A stretch of 64,000 nucleotides of DNA from Nitrospira sp. (GCA_030123605.1 CP126123.1:868001-932000), one strand, 5' to 3'; positions 44,934 to 54,754 are shown, numbered from the stretch's first letter. Translations and numbers: made by a program. The notes: a model not told the origin generated them from the sequence alone.

Positions 44934-46139
44934 TTAGCGCAACCTTCGCTTGGAAGGTTGCATCTGCGGAATCGACTCATCCGCGTCGGACTGAGGCTCG
45001 ACGGTGGCCAGGAGTTTGTCGAACGCATTCCTATCCACCTGCAGTTCCTTCTCCAGCAATCGATCCGCGATCTTTTTGAGCGAAACCCCTGTCTGCGCGA
45101 ACGCGTGCAACACAGCCTTCACGTCGTCGAGGCCGTTGTTCAGCCTGTTGACTCGGCCTCGACAAGCGCGAACAGTCATCGGGGGTACCATGGTGACGGT
45201 CTCCGGAGCAATGATCGCTTCCACGTATGGTTCGTCGTGACACCTGAAATCGTTCGTGTCCGTACCGACCCAAAGTACCCGTTGACTCATCGCTCCTAGT
45301 CGAGCGAGTGCGTCCCAGCGTGGTCCAGAAAACAGCACCCGATACTGTTGATAGATCAGCGTAGCGATTGCGACGGCGATCTTTCCGCGGAGGCTCCTGT
45401 ACAGAGACCTTTCCGATTCAGACATGGATGTCGCGAGATAGGCGGATAACTCTCTGTCCGCCGCCGCCTCAAGACGACCGACGAACACGCTCGCCACACT
45501 TGCGACGCTCCCGACATCGACCCCCCGCGCCGCCAATCGCTCCAGACCCAAGAGAAAGGCCTCGACGACACGGGCATACGTCTCCTGAGAAAAGATCAGG
45601 GTGGCGTTGATATTGATTCCCTCACTGAGCAATTGCTCAATCGCCGAGAGCCCTTCCTGGGTGGCCGGCACCGTCATCATGAGATTGTCTCGTCCGACGA
45701 CGTCCCAGAGGCGTCGTGCCTCCTCCAGGATGCCGCTGGTATCTTGCGCCAGATAGGGCGATACCTCCCAGCTCACATAGCCGTCACGCCGCTTCGTGCG
45801 TGCATAGACCGGCTGCAGGAGATCGGCTGCGGTCTGGATATCCTCAATGGCCAGCCGTTCGTAGCGAGCCTTCGCGTCCAGACTTGGCTCTCGCGTGAAT
45901 GCATTCAATGCCTCGACATCGTCCGCACCGCCACGGACGGCTTTCGCAAAGGCAGCGGGATTGGCCGTAGCGCCGCTCACGCCTTCTTCGAAAATCGACC
46001 GTTTGAATGCACCGCTGTCAAGGGATCTTCGCTCGACGCCGTCCAGCCAGATGGATTGACCGAAGAGGCGAAGCGCCATAATCGGGCGCCTGATTTGAGC
46101 TCCCTTCGCTTCATCATACAGTGCTTCCTTCTGCTCCAC
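44934..46139 (-). CDS. Transaldolase-like protein lacking the catalytic lysine
   Basis: A 401-residue homolog of the type found in fused or long bacterial transaldolases. The fold is preserved along its length (LFGQSIWLDGVERRSL, GATANPAAF, YVSWEVSPYLAQDT, LLSEGININATLIF, ASVFVGRL). The family's Schiff-base lysine, which sits in F-I-K-V-P-A-T, is threonine here (MMTVPAT, Thr156, codon 45672-45674). A second conserved lysine in LWASTSTK is asparagine (LWVGTDTND). Transaldolase chemistry is therefore not expected. The gene follows hpnR by 24 bases. The GTG start at 46139 is preceded by GAGG; ATG 46079 is an alternative. A normal transaldolase is encoded at 50841-51962, which makes this a diverged paralog. 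Confidence 0.88.
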   Translation of the reverse strand: MEQKEALYDEAKGAQIRRPIMALRLFGQSIWLDGVERRSLDSGAFKRSIFEEGVSGATANPAAFAKAVRGGADDVEALNAFTREPSLDAKARYERLAIEDIQTAADLLQPVYARTKRRDGYVSWEVSPYLAQDTSGILEEARRLWDVVGRDNLMMTVPATQEGLSAIEQLLSEGININATLIFSQETYARVVEAFLLGLERLAARGVDVGSVASVASVFVGRLEAAADRELSAYLATSMSESERSLYRSLRGKIAVAIATLIYQQYRVLFSGPRWDALARLGAMSQRVLWVGTDTNDFRCHDEPYVEAIIAPETVTMVPPMTVRACRGRVNRLNNGLDDVKAVLHAFAQTGVSLKKIADRLLEKELQVDRNAFDKLLATVEPQSDADESIPQMQPSKRRLR

Positions 46140-46163
46140 GCCGACCTCGCGTTGTTTATACGG

Positions 46164-47708
46164 TCACAGGCTTAGACCCATTCTTGTGCCGTCCACGAAC
46201 CGTTCCGTCGCCTCATCGAGACGACGCCCTTGCCGCCCGCGGGCAGGATGAATATACAAAAGAGTCGAAGTGGCAGGGTGTGCAGGTCCTCGCGGAGGGG
46301 CCATTTCGTAAGTGACCGGTTGCGCATGGTCCGCAAGCTGCAAGGCAGGATTGTAGACACTGTGAAACTTCCAGAGCATCTTGACGAAGTTGGTTTGGCC
46401 CCGCAACAGATGCCCGGCTGCGATCGTTGCCGTGGATTTGAGCGCGGCCCATCCCAGATGTTTGGTGTTAAGGATCCGTTGGGTCTTGACCAGTTCGTCG
46501 TAGAACTCTGGGAGCGGTAATTTCGTCGGCAACACCGCATGTTGAATGTCATACAACCGGTAATCACGCGTTTGGATCTGTCGTGATTCCGTGACCCAAC
46601 TTTCGGTGCCGGGATAGGGCGTATTGACGCTGATGTTCACGATTTCCGGGATCTCCAGACACCACTGCCGGATGGTTTCGAACCGCTGTCGATCCCACTC
46701 GGGATCGGCGATCAAATTGATCGCGACGGTGATGCCCAACGAACGGGCGAATTCCAAGGCTTCAAAGTTTTTTCCCAATGAAATGCGCTTGCGATGTTGC
46801 TTGAGCCCCTCTTCGTCGATCGCTTCGATGCCCAAAAACATATATTTCAATCCGAGCGTCTTCCAGAACCGAAACACATCCTTGTTTCGGAGCAGCACGT
46901 CACCGCGTGTCTCCAGGTAATACTGTTTCTGGATGCCATGCTTGGCGATCGCCTCGCCGATGGCCATTCCATGCTCGGCTTGGATGAAGGCCACATCGTC
47001 GACGATGAAGACGCCCGGCTCTTTGATCCAGAGCAGATCGTCGATGATCCGTTCCGTACTGACCGCACGATAACTTCGTCCATAAAAGGTCCAGGCGCTG
47101 CAGAAGGAGCAATCCCAGGGACAGCCGCGCGTGAATTCGATCGAGGCGCAAGGATCCAATACGCCGATAAAGTACTTGCGTCGATGCCGGAGCAGGTCGC
47201 GGGCCGGTCCGAGTTCACTCAACGTCTCCACAAATCGGGGAGGAGGTCCTTCACCGTCCCGTGTCACACAGCCAGGCAGGGTCGCCACCGCGCGGCGATC
47301 CTGCTCGAACGCCGCGAGCAGGCTCGGCACCACGCCTTCGCCCTCTCCCTTGACGACGCAATCGATCGCTCCCTGGCTATGTTCGAGTAAGTCGTGTGCT
47401 ATGAATGAGGCACTGTGGCCTCCTACAAACACGGCACTGTGAGGCAGACGATCCTTCGTGAGTTTGGCCAGGTCGATGACCTCCGGCACGTTCGGTAAGT
47501 AATTGCAAGAGAAGCCGATCGCGTCGGGCCTCCACTCCTCGATCAGCCTCACATAATCCTGGTGAGACTCCACCTGCAGATCGATGATCCGCACATCGTG
47601 GCCGGCTGTGCGCATGGCCTGTGCGACCAGTTCCAACCCCAATGGCTCCAGCCGCAAATAGATCTTTGTATACATCAGAGGACCTGGATGAACAGCCAGC
47701 ACCTTCAT
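46164..47708 (-). CDS. hpnR: Hopanoid C-3 methylase, B12-binding radical SAM enzyme
   Basis: A 514-residue protein. The N-terminal cobalamin-binding region (LAVHPGPLMYTKIYLRLEPL, then GHDVRIIDLQVESH and GFSCNYLPNVPE) closely follows the HpnR pattern as I know it. The radical-SAM core has the cluster motif CPWDCSFC (Cx3Cx2C), then FLGIEAIDEEGLKQ and NISVNTPYPGTE. HpnR adds a methyl group at C-3 of bacteriohopanoids and affects membrane properties. GAAAGGAGGA precedes the ATG by about 11 bases. It is followed after 24 bases by the transaldolase-like gene. No other hopanoid gene is present, so its pathway must be encoded elsewhere. Confidence 0.88.
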   Translation of the reverse strand: MKVLAVHPGPLMYTKIYLRLEPLGLELVAQAMRTAGHDVRIIDLQVESHQDYVRLIEEWRPDAIGFSCNYLPNVPEVIDLAKLTKDRLPHSAVFVGGHSASFIAHDLLEHSQGAIDCVVKGEGEGVVPSLLAAFEQDRRAVATLPGCVTRDGEGPPPRFVETLSELGPARDLLRHRRKYFIGVLDPCASIEFTRGCPWDCSFCSAWTFYGRSYRAVSTERIIDDLLWIKEPGVFIVDDVAFIQAEHGMAIGEAIAKHGIQKQYYLETRGDVLLRNKDVFRFWKTLGLKYMFLGIEAIDEEGLKQHRKRISLGKNFEALEFARSLGITVAINLIADPEWDRQRFETIRQWCLEIPEIVNISVNTPYPGTESWVTESRQIQTRDYRLYDIQHAVLPTKLPLPEFYDELVKTQRILNTKHLGWAALKSTATIAAGHLLRGQTNFVKMLWKFHSVYNPALQLADHAQPVTYEMAPPRGPAHPATSTLLYIHPARGRQGRRLDEATERFVDGTRMGLSL

Positions 47709-48115
47709 GTGAACACCGTCCTCCTTTCGACGAAACCTTCCGTCTGATAACCGGGAGAGACCGCTCTGCCCACACAGGGTTCCTCCCTATCTCGGCCAGG
47801 CTTTTTTTCGCGTCCAACCGGACGACATATGCCCGGCCGTAACTGAGCAAGCCAGATGCCAGGTGAGACCGCGAGTAGGCTTTGAGGAAAACGCGTGGGA
47901 ATACCGACAGTTGGAATCAGATGAGCATCCGCTGGGGTCAGCGCAACCTCGCCGTCATACCTCAAATGCCGTGACAGCGTCGCGAGAAATCGCGACCAGT
48001 CACGATCTCTCTTCATCGAGACTGAATGGAAGGGAGACGCTGTCGGGCATCGTGCCCTTCATGGCGGCTCCTTCATGGAGAATCTTTTGTCGTCCTTCTC
48101 CCTCTCGCGGCGGAT
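47709..48115. other. 407-base gap upstream of hpnR
   Basis: No gene is evident. A minus-strand frame across 47705-48016 has composition suggesting noncoding DNA. Promoter elements for hpnR should lie here, but I could not identify a clear -35/-10 pair or hairpin. Confidence 0.4.
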
Positions 48116-50812
48116 TCATCGTTGCCAGAGAATGAGATCGGCTTCGAGGGGCACCGCCACACCGACATGGTACGGGATGACGCGTACCGTATAGTCCGAT
48201 GCGAAACGGACTGCCGAGACCGATGTGCGATAGACCGCCCCCCGTGATTCACCGGTTAGTTGACGCACGCGGGTCATCTCCTCTCGGATCGCACTGCTGC
48301 CGTTGATCCCATCGGCATACAGCTCGACACGGACGGCGTTCGGATTGAGGTCGTTGAAATACACTTCCGCCTCGAAGATATGCTGTGCGACAGTGGTCTG
48401 TACCTTTACGTCGCCGAAGCGCAGCCCGACCCATTTTTCGTTCAGCGTCCGTTTCCACTCGGCAATGCGTTTGCCCTCGATGCCCTTCCCGGCCGCGCGC
48501 TCACGGTAGGCGGTTGCAGCCGGGAGGTAATGTTGCTCGATATATTCACGCAAGACACGATTCGTCGAAAACCTGGGGGTCAACCGTGCCATGCTCTCCC
48601 GTATTCGTTTGACCCAATCGACAGGAACGCCGTGTGCGTCGCGACGATAAAATTCCGGGATCACCTCGCGTTCGAGCAGATCGTACAGGGCATCGGCTTC
48701 GGTCGCGTCCCACGCAGGATCGTCCCCATGGTCTCGGCCATCACCCAATGCCCACCCCACATCGGGATGATAGGCTTCCGCCCACCACCCATCCAATTCC
48801 GACAGGTTGAGGCCACCATTGACCAACACTTTCATGCCGCTCGTGCCACTGGCCTCCCACGGTCGCCGTGGCGTGTTGATCCAGACATCCACCCCCTGCA
48901 CCAACTGTTCGGCCAGCAACATGTCATAGTCACTGAGGTAGATCACTTGGGGACGTACCTCGCGCCGCCGGATAAATTGTATCCATTCTTGAATCAAGGC
49001 CTGCCCTCCCTGATCTGCAGGGTGGGCCTTACCGGCCAGGATGAGCTGCACCGGGCGCCGGGAATCTGTCAACACACGACGGAGCCGCTCCGGCTGGTGC
49101 AGCAACAGATTGGGACGTTTATAGGTGGTGAAGCGACGAGCAAAACCCAGCGTCAACGCATTGGGATCGAACATCTGCTTGACCCTCTCCACGTCTTCAG
49201 ACGACGCCCCGGAGGCCGCCAATTGGCGAGACAATCGTTCGCGGGCATAGCCGATGAGGGCATTGCGGGCGGCATTGCGTAATTGCCACAGCCGAGCGTC
49301 CGGGATCCCGCGAATCGTCGCCTCCAGACATTCCATCGTGCCCAGCCAGCGATTCTTGCCGCAGGACTCCGTCCACAGTGCATCGGCTTCCGCAGAGTCC
49401 CAACTCGGCATATGGACTCCGTTGGTCACATGCCGGACAGGCAGGTCGTCTTCCGGCCAGCGTCGAAACAGAGTACGAAAGAGATGGCGGCTCACCTGTC
49501 CGTGCACACGACTCACGCCATTGACCGCCCCGCTTCCTCGGATCGCCAAATAAGCCATGTTGAACGGTTCCGACGAATCGTTCGGATTCTGGCGGCCCAA
49601 TGCCAGCAAGTCGCGTAGGGGAATGACGAGGTGGTTCTTGGCATACCGACCGAGGTATTGCTCGATGAGCGCCGGAGCGAACCGATCAAAACCGGCGGCC
49701 ACCGCCGTATGCGTCGTAAAAAGGTTCCCTGCGCGTGTGACGGCCAATGAGACGTCGAAGGAATGCCCGGAAGTCTCCATAAAACTGCGGGCACGTTCCA
49801 ATATGGCAAAGGCGGCATGCCCCTCATTCAGATGGCAGACTTCCGGTCGGATATTCAGCGCCTCCAACAGCCGCCAGCCCCCGATGCCGAGCAGCAATTC
49901 TTGTTTCAGCCGCAACTCCGGCCCGCCTCCGTACAGCTCGCTGGTTATGCCTCGGTGAGCCGGGAAGTTCGCCGCATCATTGCTGTCCAGCAGATACAGC
50001 CGCACTCGACCGACCTGAACCTGCCAGGCACGCAGCCAAATCGAGTAACCGGGTAACGCGATCTCCAATCGCAACCACTCGCCGTTCGCCTGACGCAACG
50101 GGGAGATCGGCAATTGTCCGGGGTCGTTATAAGGGAACATCGCCTGTTGCGCACCGTCCTTATCGATCATCTGCCGAAAATAGCCTTGCTGGTAGAGCAG
50201 CCCCACGCCGACCACAGGGATGCCTAAATCGTTCGCCGCTTTGAGCTGATCACCGGCCACATTGCCCAACCCCCCCGAGTAGATGGGCAGTGCTTCACTC
50301 AACATGAATTCCATGCTGAAATAGGCGACACAGGTCAGAGGCGATTGTGGATGGGCGGCCTGATACCACGCAGAAGCGTTCGCCGCGTGACGCCTCGCCT
50401 GCACGAGCGTCTCGACCTGCGAGCGGAAGCCGGGATCGGCCGACATCCGTTGCAACCGGTCTCGAGACACCGCTTGCAGGACGACCCATGGATTGTGCGT
50501 ACATTCCCACAACACGGGATCCAGCTGCCGCCACACGTCATCGGCGCCATGATTCCAAGACGAACGCAGATCCAACGCCAACTCAGCCAGGTACTCGTAT
50601 CCGTCGACGTCCCTGTGTGCAAACCTGGCGAGGGGATTGTCGTCAGCCCTGTCTCTACTCACGATTTTTGCTTCCGTTGTGCGCTGGATCCTTCCATCGT
50701 CGCGTTGACGATCGCTTCGGCTTCTTTCAGCAGGAAGCTCAGATGGTCTGTACCGCAACCCTTCCATGGACCGCTTGAAGCCGACCGGCACCCCGTAGAG
50801 TGCCCGAGCCAA
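48116..50812 (-). CDS. glgP: Alpha-glucan phosphorylase
   Basis: About 898 residues, GT35 family, of the type with a distinct N-terminus (NPLARFAHRD, ELALDLRSSWNHGADDVW). It releases glucose 1-phosphate from glycogen-type glucans. Visible are AYFSMEF, YSGGLGNVAGDQLKAA, HLNEGHAAFA, TTHTAVAAGFDRF, RRFTTYKRPNLL and the pyridoxal-phosphate lysine in EASGTSGMK followed by NGGLNLSELDGWW. The frame begins at TTG 50812; an ATG at 50767 is a plausible true start because the first residues are not conserved. The transaldolase gene ends 28 bases upstream, so the two sugar-metabolism genes are probably one operon. Confidence 0.93.
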   Translation of the reverse strand: MARALYGVPVGFKRSMEGLRYRPSELPAERSRSDRQRDDGRIQRTTEAKIVSRDRADDNPLARFAHRDVDGYEYLAELALDLRSSWNHGADDVWRQLDPVLWECTHNPWVVLQAVSRDRLQRMSADPGFRSQVETLVQARRHAANASAWYQAAHPQSPLTCVAYFSMEFMLSEALPIYSGGLGNVAGDQLKAANDLGIPVVGVGLLYQQGYFRQMIDKDGAQQAMFPYNDPGQLPISPLRQANGEWLRLEIALPGYSIWLRAWQVQVGRVRLYLLDSNDAANFPAHRGITSELYGGGPELRLKQELLLGIGGWRLLEALNIRPEVCHLNEGHAAFAILERARSFMETSGHSFDVSLAVTRAGNLFTTHTAVAAGFDRFAPALIEQYLGRYAKNHLVIPLRDLLALGRQNPNDSSEPFNMAYLAIRGSGAVNGVSRVHGQVSRHLFRTLFRRWPEDDLPVRHVTNGVHMPSWDSAEADALWTESCGKNRWLGTMECLEATIRGIPDARLWQLRNAARNALIGYARERLSRQLAASGASSEDVERVKQMFDPNALTLGFARRFTTYKRPNLLLHQPERLRRVLTDSRRPVQLILAGKAHPADQGGQALIQEWIQFIRRREVRPQVIYLSDYDMLLAEQLVQGVDVWINTPRRPWEASGTSGMKVLVNGGLNLSELDGWWAEAYHPDVGWALGDGRDHGDDPAWDATEADALYDLLEREVIPEFYRRDAHGVPVDWVKRIRESMARLTPRFSTNRVLREYIEQHYLPAATAYRERAAGKGIEGKRIAEWKRTLNEKWVGLRFGDVKVQTTVAQHIFEAEVYFNDLNPNAVRVELYADGINGSSAIREEMTRVRQLTGESRGAVYRTSVSAVRFASDYTVRVIPYHVGVAVPLEADLILWQR

Positions 50813-50840
50813 CTTCGCGGTGACGTATGGTCACAGTTCC

Positions 50841-51962
50841 TCATGGGCGAGATGACGTCCTTGCCAAGGCTTCAAACAGCGTATCGAATGACTGCTTGAA
50901 CTTCACGACGCCTTCATCCTCAAGCTGCTGTGTCGCCTGGTCGAGGTTGATACCTAATTCTGGCAACCGCTCCAACAGAAACCGGGCTTCTTGGACATGC
51001 TGTTCGAGACGAGCTTTCGGATCGCCGTGGTCGCGATAGGCCTCGATCGTCGGAAGGGGCGCCGTATTGACCGTGTCCGGACCGATGAGAGCCTCCACAT
51101 ATTTCACATCGCTCTCGCCTTGGCTCTTCGTGCTGGTGCTGGCCCAAAGCAGACGTTGGACACGAGCCCCCTGATCGGCCAATGCCTTAAACCGACCGCT
51201 GCCGAAAATCTCCTTGTAAAGTTGATACGCCGCCTTCGCACTGGCGATGGCCACCTGCCCATGCAGAGTCTTCGCGAGAGCCGCCTGGCCACTGCCGCGC
51301 CGGATGATGTTATCCAACAGGGGATCCACCAAGCTGTCGATTCGACTCACAAAGAAACTGGCCACCGAGGCCACAGACTTCAGGGGTTTCCCACGCGCCG
51401 CCCGTGCTGCAAGACCGGTGAGGTACGCCTCCGCCACCTGGCAATACCGCGGCAACCCAAACAGCAGTGTCACGTTGACGTTGATGCCTTCGCTGATGAG
51501 TTCTTGGATGGCAGGCAGCCCCTCGGTCGTGGCAGGAACTTTGATGAAGACGTTGGGTCGGGCCAGCGCCTTCCACAGTCGATGCGCCTCTTCCACCGTG
51601 CCGTTGGTGTCATGCGCCAGGTGAGGGCTCACCTCCAAGCTGACATAGCCGTCCTTCCCGTCGGTCTCGTCATATACCGGTCGGAACGCATCTGCGGCGC
51701 CCTGCACATCGCGCTGACTGAGCGCCTCATAGATCGCGTCCACCTTTCGCCCCTGACGGGCCATGGCGCGAATGTCCTCGTCGTACTCATGACTCCCCAC
51801 GATCGCCTTCTCGAAAATAGCAGGATTCGAGGTCATTCCCCGCAGACCGTCTTCCTCAATCAGACGCCGCAGCTGCCCGCCGGTGATCACATCACGTCGG
51901 ATATAGTCCAACCAGACTGATTGACCGAACGTCTCCAATGTCTTCAAGGGATTGGCTTTCAT
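50841..51962 (-). CDS. tal: Transaldolase
   Basis: A 373-residue transaldolase of the pentose phosphate pathway, moving a dihydroxyacetone unit between sugar phosphates. The active-site lysine is Lys141 in NVFIKVPAT; GMTSNPAIFEKAI, EVSPHLAHDT, SEGINVNVTLLF, ASFFVSRID and WASTSTK are all intact. The start MKANPLKTLETFGQSVWLD is clear. It lies just upstream of glgP in the same direction, tying glycogen breakdown to the pentose phosphate pathway. It is the functional counterpart of the catalytically altered copy at 44934-46139. Confidence 0.94.
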   Translation of the reverse strand: MKANPLKTLETFGQSVWLDYIRRDVITGGQLRRLIEEDGLRGMTSNPAIFEKAIVGSHEYDEDIRAMARQGRKVDAIYEALSQRDVQGAADAFRPVYDETDGKDGYVSLEVSPHLAHDTNGTVEEAHRLWKALARPNVFIKVPATTEGLPAIQELISEGINVNVTLLFGLPRYCQVAEAYLTGLAARAARGKPLKSVASVASFFVSRIDSLVDPLLDNIIRRGSGQAALAKTLHGQVAIASAKAAYQLYKEIFGSGRFKALADQGARVQRLLWASTSTKSQGESDVKYVEALIGPDTVNTAPLPTIEAYRDHGDPKARLEQHVQEARFLLERLPELGINLDQATQQLEDEGVVKFKQSFDTLFEALARTSSRP

Positions 51963-52054
51963 TCTCGTTTCTCCTTTGTTCTTCTGTCGCGGCGTTCACT
52001 ATGCATTCGATCTGCGGATCTGTTCCAACTCTCACACCAAAGCGAGCTACGGCA

Positions 52055-52652
52055 TCAGATCGCCGCCACCTTGTCATAATACTGATGGTCTTCCCTGTAG
52101 CCTCCACACCCTTCCCCGATCCGGGCAAATGTGTCCACCAGCTCGATGGCACGAAGATATTTCACCATCTTGTACCCAGTCTTTATTTCGATGCGTAGGC
52201 GACAGGGGGCTCCATGTGGAATCGACAGCGGTTTCCAATTCATTTCATAAGCCAGAATTGTTTGCGGATCGTGGACTTCATCCAACGCCAAGACTTCGTA
52301 ATAGGCGAGCGGCGCGTATTCCTCCTGCGGAAACGCATGAAAGACCACATACCGAGCGTGTGGCAAGAGCCTGCACATCTCCAGGATGGTGCTCATCCTG
52401 ACCTCTCCCATTCCGCCACGGCCGACCATCCCTGAATACATAGGTCACGACACCCTCTCAGGCTCGAGGGACAATCGTCCAGCTGACGGGAATGTGAGTC
52501 GCCGCCGTTCTCCGGTCACACAGAGAATGGTCACACAACTGATGGTCTGCAAGAATCTGCCCGCCGCTCCGCATCAACAGAAAAATGCAAAACAGATTGA
52601 TAAAATGTCTGATTCGAAGCCAAAAAGGAAACCCCAACGTCTCCTGGTCCAT
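52055..52652 (-). pseudogene. Wrecked membrane molybdopterin-dependent oxidoreductase gene
   Basis: Three pieces remain in order. At 52550-52652 the start of a cytochrome b-like membrane part is read (MDQETLGFPFWLRIRHFINL, FLLMRSGGQILADH), then a jump to IPVSWTIVPRA and a stop. At about 52390-52445 CIQGWSAVAEWE is read in another frame. From 52405 to 52055 the end of a sulfite-oxidase-like molybdopterin domain follows (TILAYEMNWKPL, SIPHGAPCRLRIE, YKMVKYLRAIELV). At least two large deletions and one frameshift are needed. The intact family is a fused heme b/molybdopterin enzyme of several hundred residues. The last 128-codon frame may still look like a gene to an ORF caller but lacks cofactor-binding parts. 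Confidence 0.72.
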
Positions 52653-52828
52653 GCCGCACTCCTTGTCGAAACGGATGCGGGGCCACGCGACTCATCGGCA
52701 AGGCGTCCGTGACGCAATGCCGATGGTCCTCTTCACCACAACCTCATTGTGCAAATCTTGTACGTACGAACGTGACGGCGAAAACGATCCGCCTAACGAC
52801 GGAGCAGAGGCCGCCGGAAAAGGAGAGG

Positions 52829-53050
52829 TTACTTCGACAAGTTCTTCTTTCGTGTCTTGCTTCCCAACCGATTTCGTGGTCCTCGCCGTTGAAGCTCGTT
52901 CAGTAAGAGTCCTTCTGCAGCGCCCCGCTCTTCTACCGGTCCATGTTGAATTTTCCTAGTCAACCACATTTCATAGGCCAGTGGGTCCTCTTTTTGTTTG
53001 ACTGAAGGACGAGAGGCCGCTGGCTTTCTTTTGGTTTGTTTTTGCGGCAT
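52829..53050 (-). CDS. Small basic hypothetical protein
   Basis: A 73-residue protein rich in Lys and Arg at both ends (PQKQTKRKPAASRP and GSKTRKKNLSK) with a central helical part (YEMWLTRKIQHGPVEERGAA, LLLNELQRRG). GAGGTGTG lies before ATG 53050. No family is recognised. The charge pattern would suit nucleic-acid or membrane-surface binding, but nothing else supports that. Confidence 0.55.
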   Translation of the reverse strand: MPQKQTKRKPAASRPSVKQKEDPLAYEMWLTRKIQHGPVEERGAAEGLLLNELQRRGPRNRLGSKTRKKNLSK

Positions 53051-53217
53051 GTCACACCTCACTTTCTCGTTACGAGTCCAGACTGCTCCATTCAATTCCC
53101 TGTGCTATCCTTCAAGGTCATTTTACACAGACAGCGGCTTTGAATTGGCAGTCGTCGTGTGTTCCTTCGCCGCCTGTTCAGAGCTGGCACGGCTGCCCTT
53201 CCAAGGTGGCCGTCCGG

Positions 53218-53655
53218 TCAATCGAAATCCACGTCTCTAGACAAGAGCTCCCAATGCCCACCGATTCGCGCCCGCAAGAGATCGTGCTGAGAAACAGAGT
53301 ACGCCACTGCGCCGTCACGTTCGACCGGCAAATTCAAGACCTGATGCTGCTTCATGATCTTCGCTGCCTCAGCAATGGTGGTCATAGGCGTAATCACCAA
53401 CCGATCCTTCCTCATGATATCCTGTGCCTGCAGTTTCCAAAGATCCTGTCCCAAATCAAGCGCTTTCATGACATCCCACTCGTTGATGAACCCCAGGTAT
53501 GCGCCGTTTGCATCCACCACCGGTGCGCCGACAGTGTGGGTCGACAACAACGCGGCTGCGATCGACAGGCCGTTCTGCTCAGCATAAAACTTCAACGCAT
53601 TCGTAGCGTCGATCTGAGCCACAGTCTTGCTTCCACCGGCGGAGACATCCGACAT
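53218..53655 (-). CDS. CBS-domain pair protein
   Basis: A 145-residue protein made of two CBS motifs: VAQIDATNALKFYAEQNGLS with VGAPVVDANGAYLGFINEWD, and DIMRKDRLVITPMTTIAEAA with VLNLPVERDGAVAYSVSQHD. Such pairs bind adenosine nucleotides and act as energy or ion sensors. The start is taken at ATG 53655; an upstream ATG at 53751 in the same frame adds a basic leader and cannot be excluded. Its partner is unknown. It lies alone between two unrelated minus-strand genes. Confidence 0.78.
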   Translation of the reverse strand: MSDVSAGGSKTVAQIDATNALKFYAEQNGLSIAAALLSTHTVGAPVVDANGAYLGFINEWDVMKALDLGQDLWKLQAQDIMRKDRLVITPMTTIAEAAKIMKQHQVLNLPVERDGAVAYSVSQHDLLRARIGGHWELLSRDVDFD

Positions 53656-53860
53656 GATCCTGCGATCCGTTCCATATTTATTGAACAAACTGAGCGACCG
53701 CTTCACGGTCTTCGTCTGCCTGTTCGGAGCCGATACTTCGACCCCCTTCACAGGAGAAGCCAGCCCGAACGCCCGAGGAGGATCAAGTCTGTGGATGACT
53801 CGATCCTCCTCGATGCGGTCGCTACGGCCTGACCGCTCCTCTCCTCCTCGTCGCGTGCTC

Positions 53861-54646
53861 TTATGGTTGCGGCACGAAGGCGACGTCGGTCACCATGTTT
53901 TCATCATCCACCAACAGCACGGCCGACTCACCCTTGGAGAGCGTCGCCAGCCTCGGTTGGATGAGCGGCCGCACCTGATACGCGTGCTCGGCGCCGTCGT
54001 CGGTTCGAATGACGATGGTGTTGTTCTGCAAGGACTTCATGATCTTGCCGGGGACCTGGGCGAGGTTGCCCTTGATGGGCGACATCTTCTGCCAGAGCTC
54101 GGCCGCCCGATGGGCCGCTTCGGCGCTGCCAAACGTGACGTCCGCAATCTTGTTCAGCTCATCGATGAGGAATACGGCATCCACGCCGACCGGAACAGCC
54201 GCCATCTTGCTCCGCGCCACCGGCCGCACAAAGTGCGACTCTTCTTTCCCATTCGTGGTCCGTATCACCGCCTTATCAAGGCCGGTTTCCATCGGCCCGG
54301 CAAGTTGACCGCGCACTACACGATGGTGGCCCGACTCACCGACCTTATGCACATCGACCAGCAGGTTTTGCTCATTGACCGTGATCTCGATGCGGTCCCC
54401 TGGCTTGAGGTCCGGCAGGCCCTTTGCCTTCCGCACTCCCATGGGAACGTACCGAGGTTCCACTTCTCCGGTGTCGATGCGGGCTTGGTCGCTTCTGACT
54501 TCTACGACGGTACCCAGCAGGATCCGATCTCCAGGAAGAAGTTGTGGATGAGCCTGCCCGCTCTCGGAAGCTTCGGCGGAAACAGATGCGGTGAAGAACA
54601 AGCACCCTGCCAAGACCATGAGTCTCCAAAGGCCGTGTCGTCTCAT
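53861..54646 (-). CDS. Secreted hypothetical protein with repeated beta-rich domain
   Basis: A 261-residue protein with a signal peptide (LWRLMVLAGCLFFTASVSAEA). Three similar beta-rich segments follow, each resembling a small barrel: GTVVEVRSDQARIDTGEVEP with LKPGDRIEITVNEQNLLVDV, then VVRGQLAGPMETGLDKAVIR, and then VPGKIMKSLQNNTIVIRTDD with LSKGESAVLLVDDENMVTDV. The repetition suggests an OB-like fold repeated in tandem. AAAGGAG lies before ATG 54646, so the longer frame to 54754 is not used. I do not recognise a family. It is probably periplasmic. Confidence 0.75.
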   Translation of the reverse strand: MRRHGLWRLMVLAGCLFFTASVSAEASESGQAHPQLLPGDRILLGTVVEVRSDQARIDTGEVEPRYVPMGVRKAKGLPDLKPGDRIEITVNEQNLLVDVHKVGESGHHRVVRGQLAGPMETGLDKAVIRTTNGKEESHFVRPVARSKMAAVPVGVDAVFLIDELNKIADVTFGSAEAAHRAAELWQKMSPIKGNLAQVPGKIMKSLQNNTIVIRTDDGAEHAYQVRPLIQPRLATLSKGESAVLLVDDENMVTDVAFVPQP

Positions 54647-54754
54647 AATGATCTCCTTTCTGATTATTGTTGGATGTCCATCTTCAGCCTGCTTCCCCAG
54701 CAGATACGCATAAAGGCTCTTACTCGATCGAACGCTTTTCTTCCTATGCCTCAT

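Noticed and set aside
45241-45290. LWVGTDTND lysine loss as the catalytic lysine of transaldolase
   Set aside because: The Schiff-base lysine belongs to the VPAT motif; the change at WASTSTK is supportive only, so the call rests on Thr156.
47705-48016. Minus-strand 103-codon frame between glgP and hpnR
   Set aside because: It overlaps the hpnR start in another frame, is Arg-rich, and has no recognisable motif or ribosome binding site.
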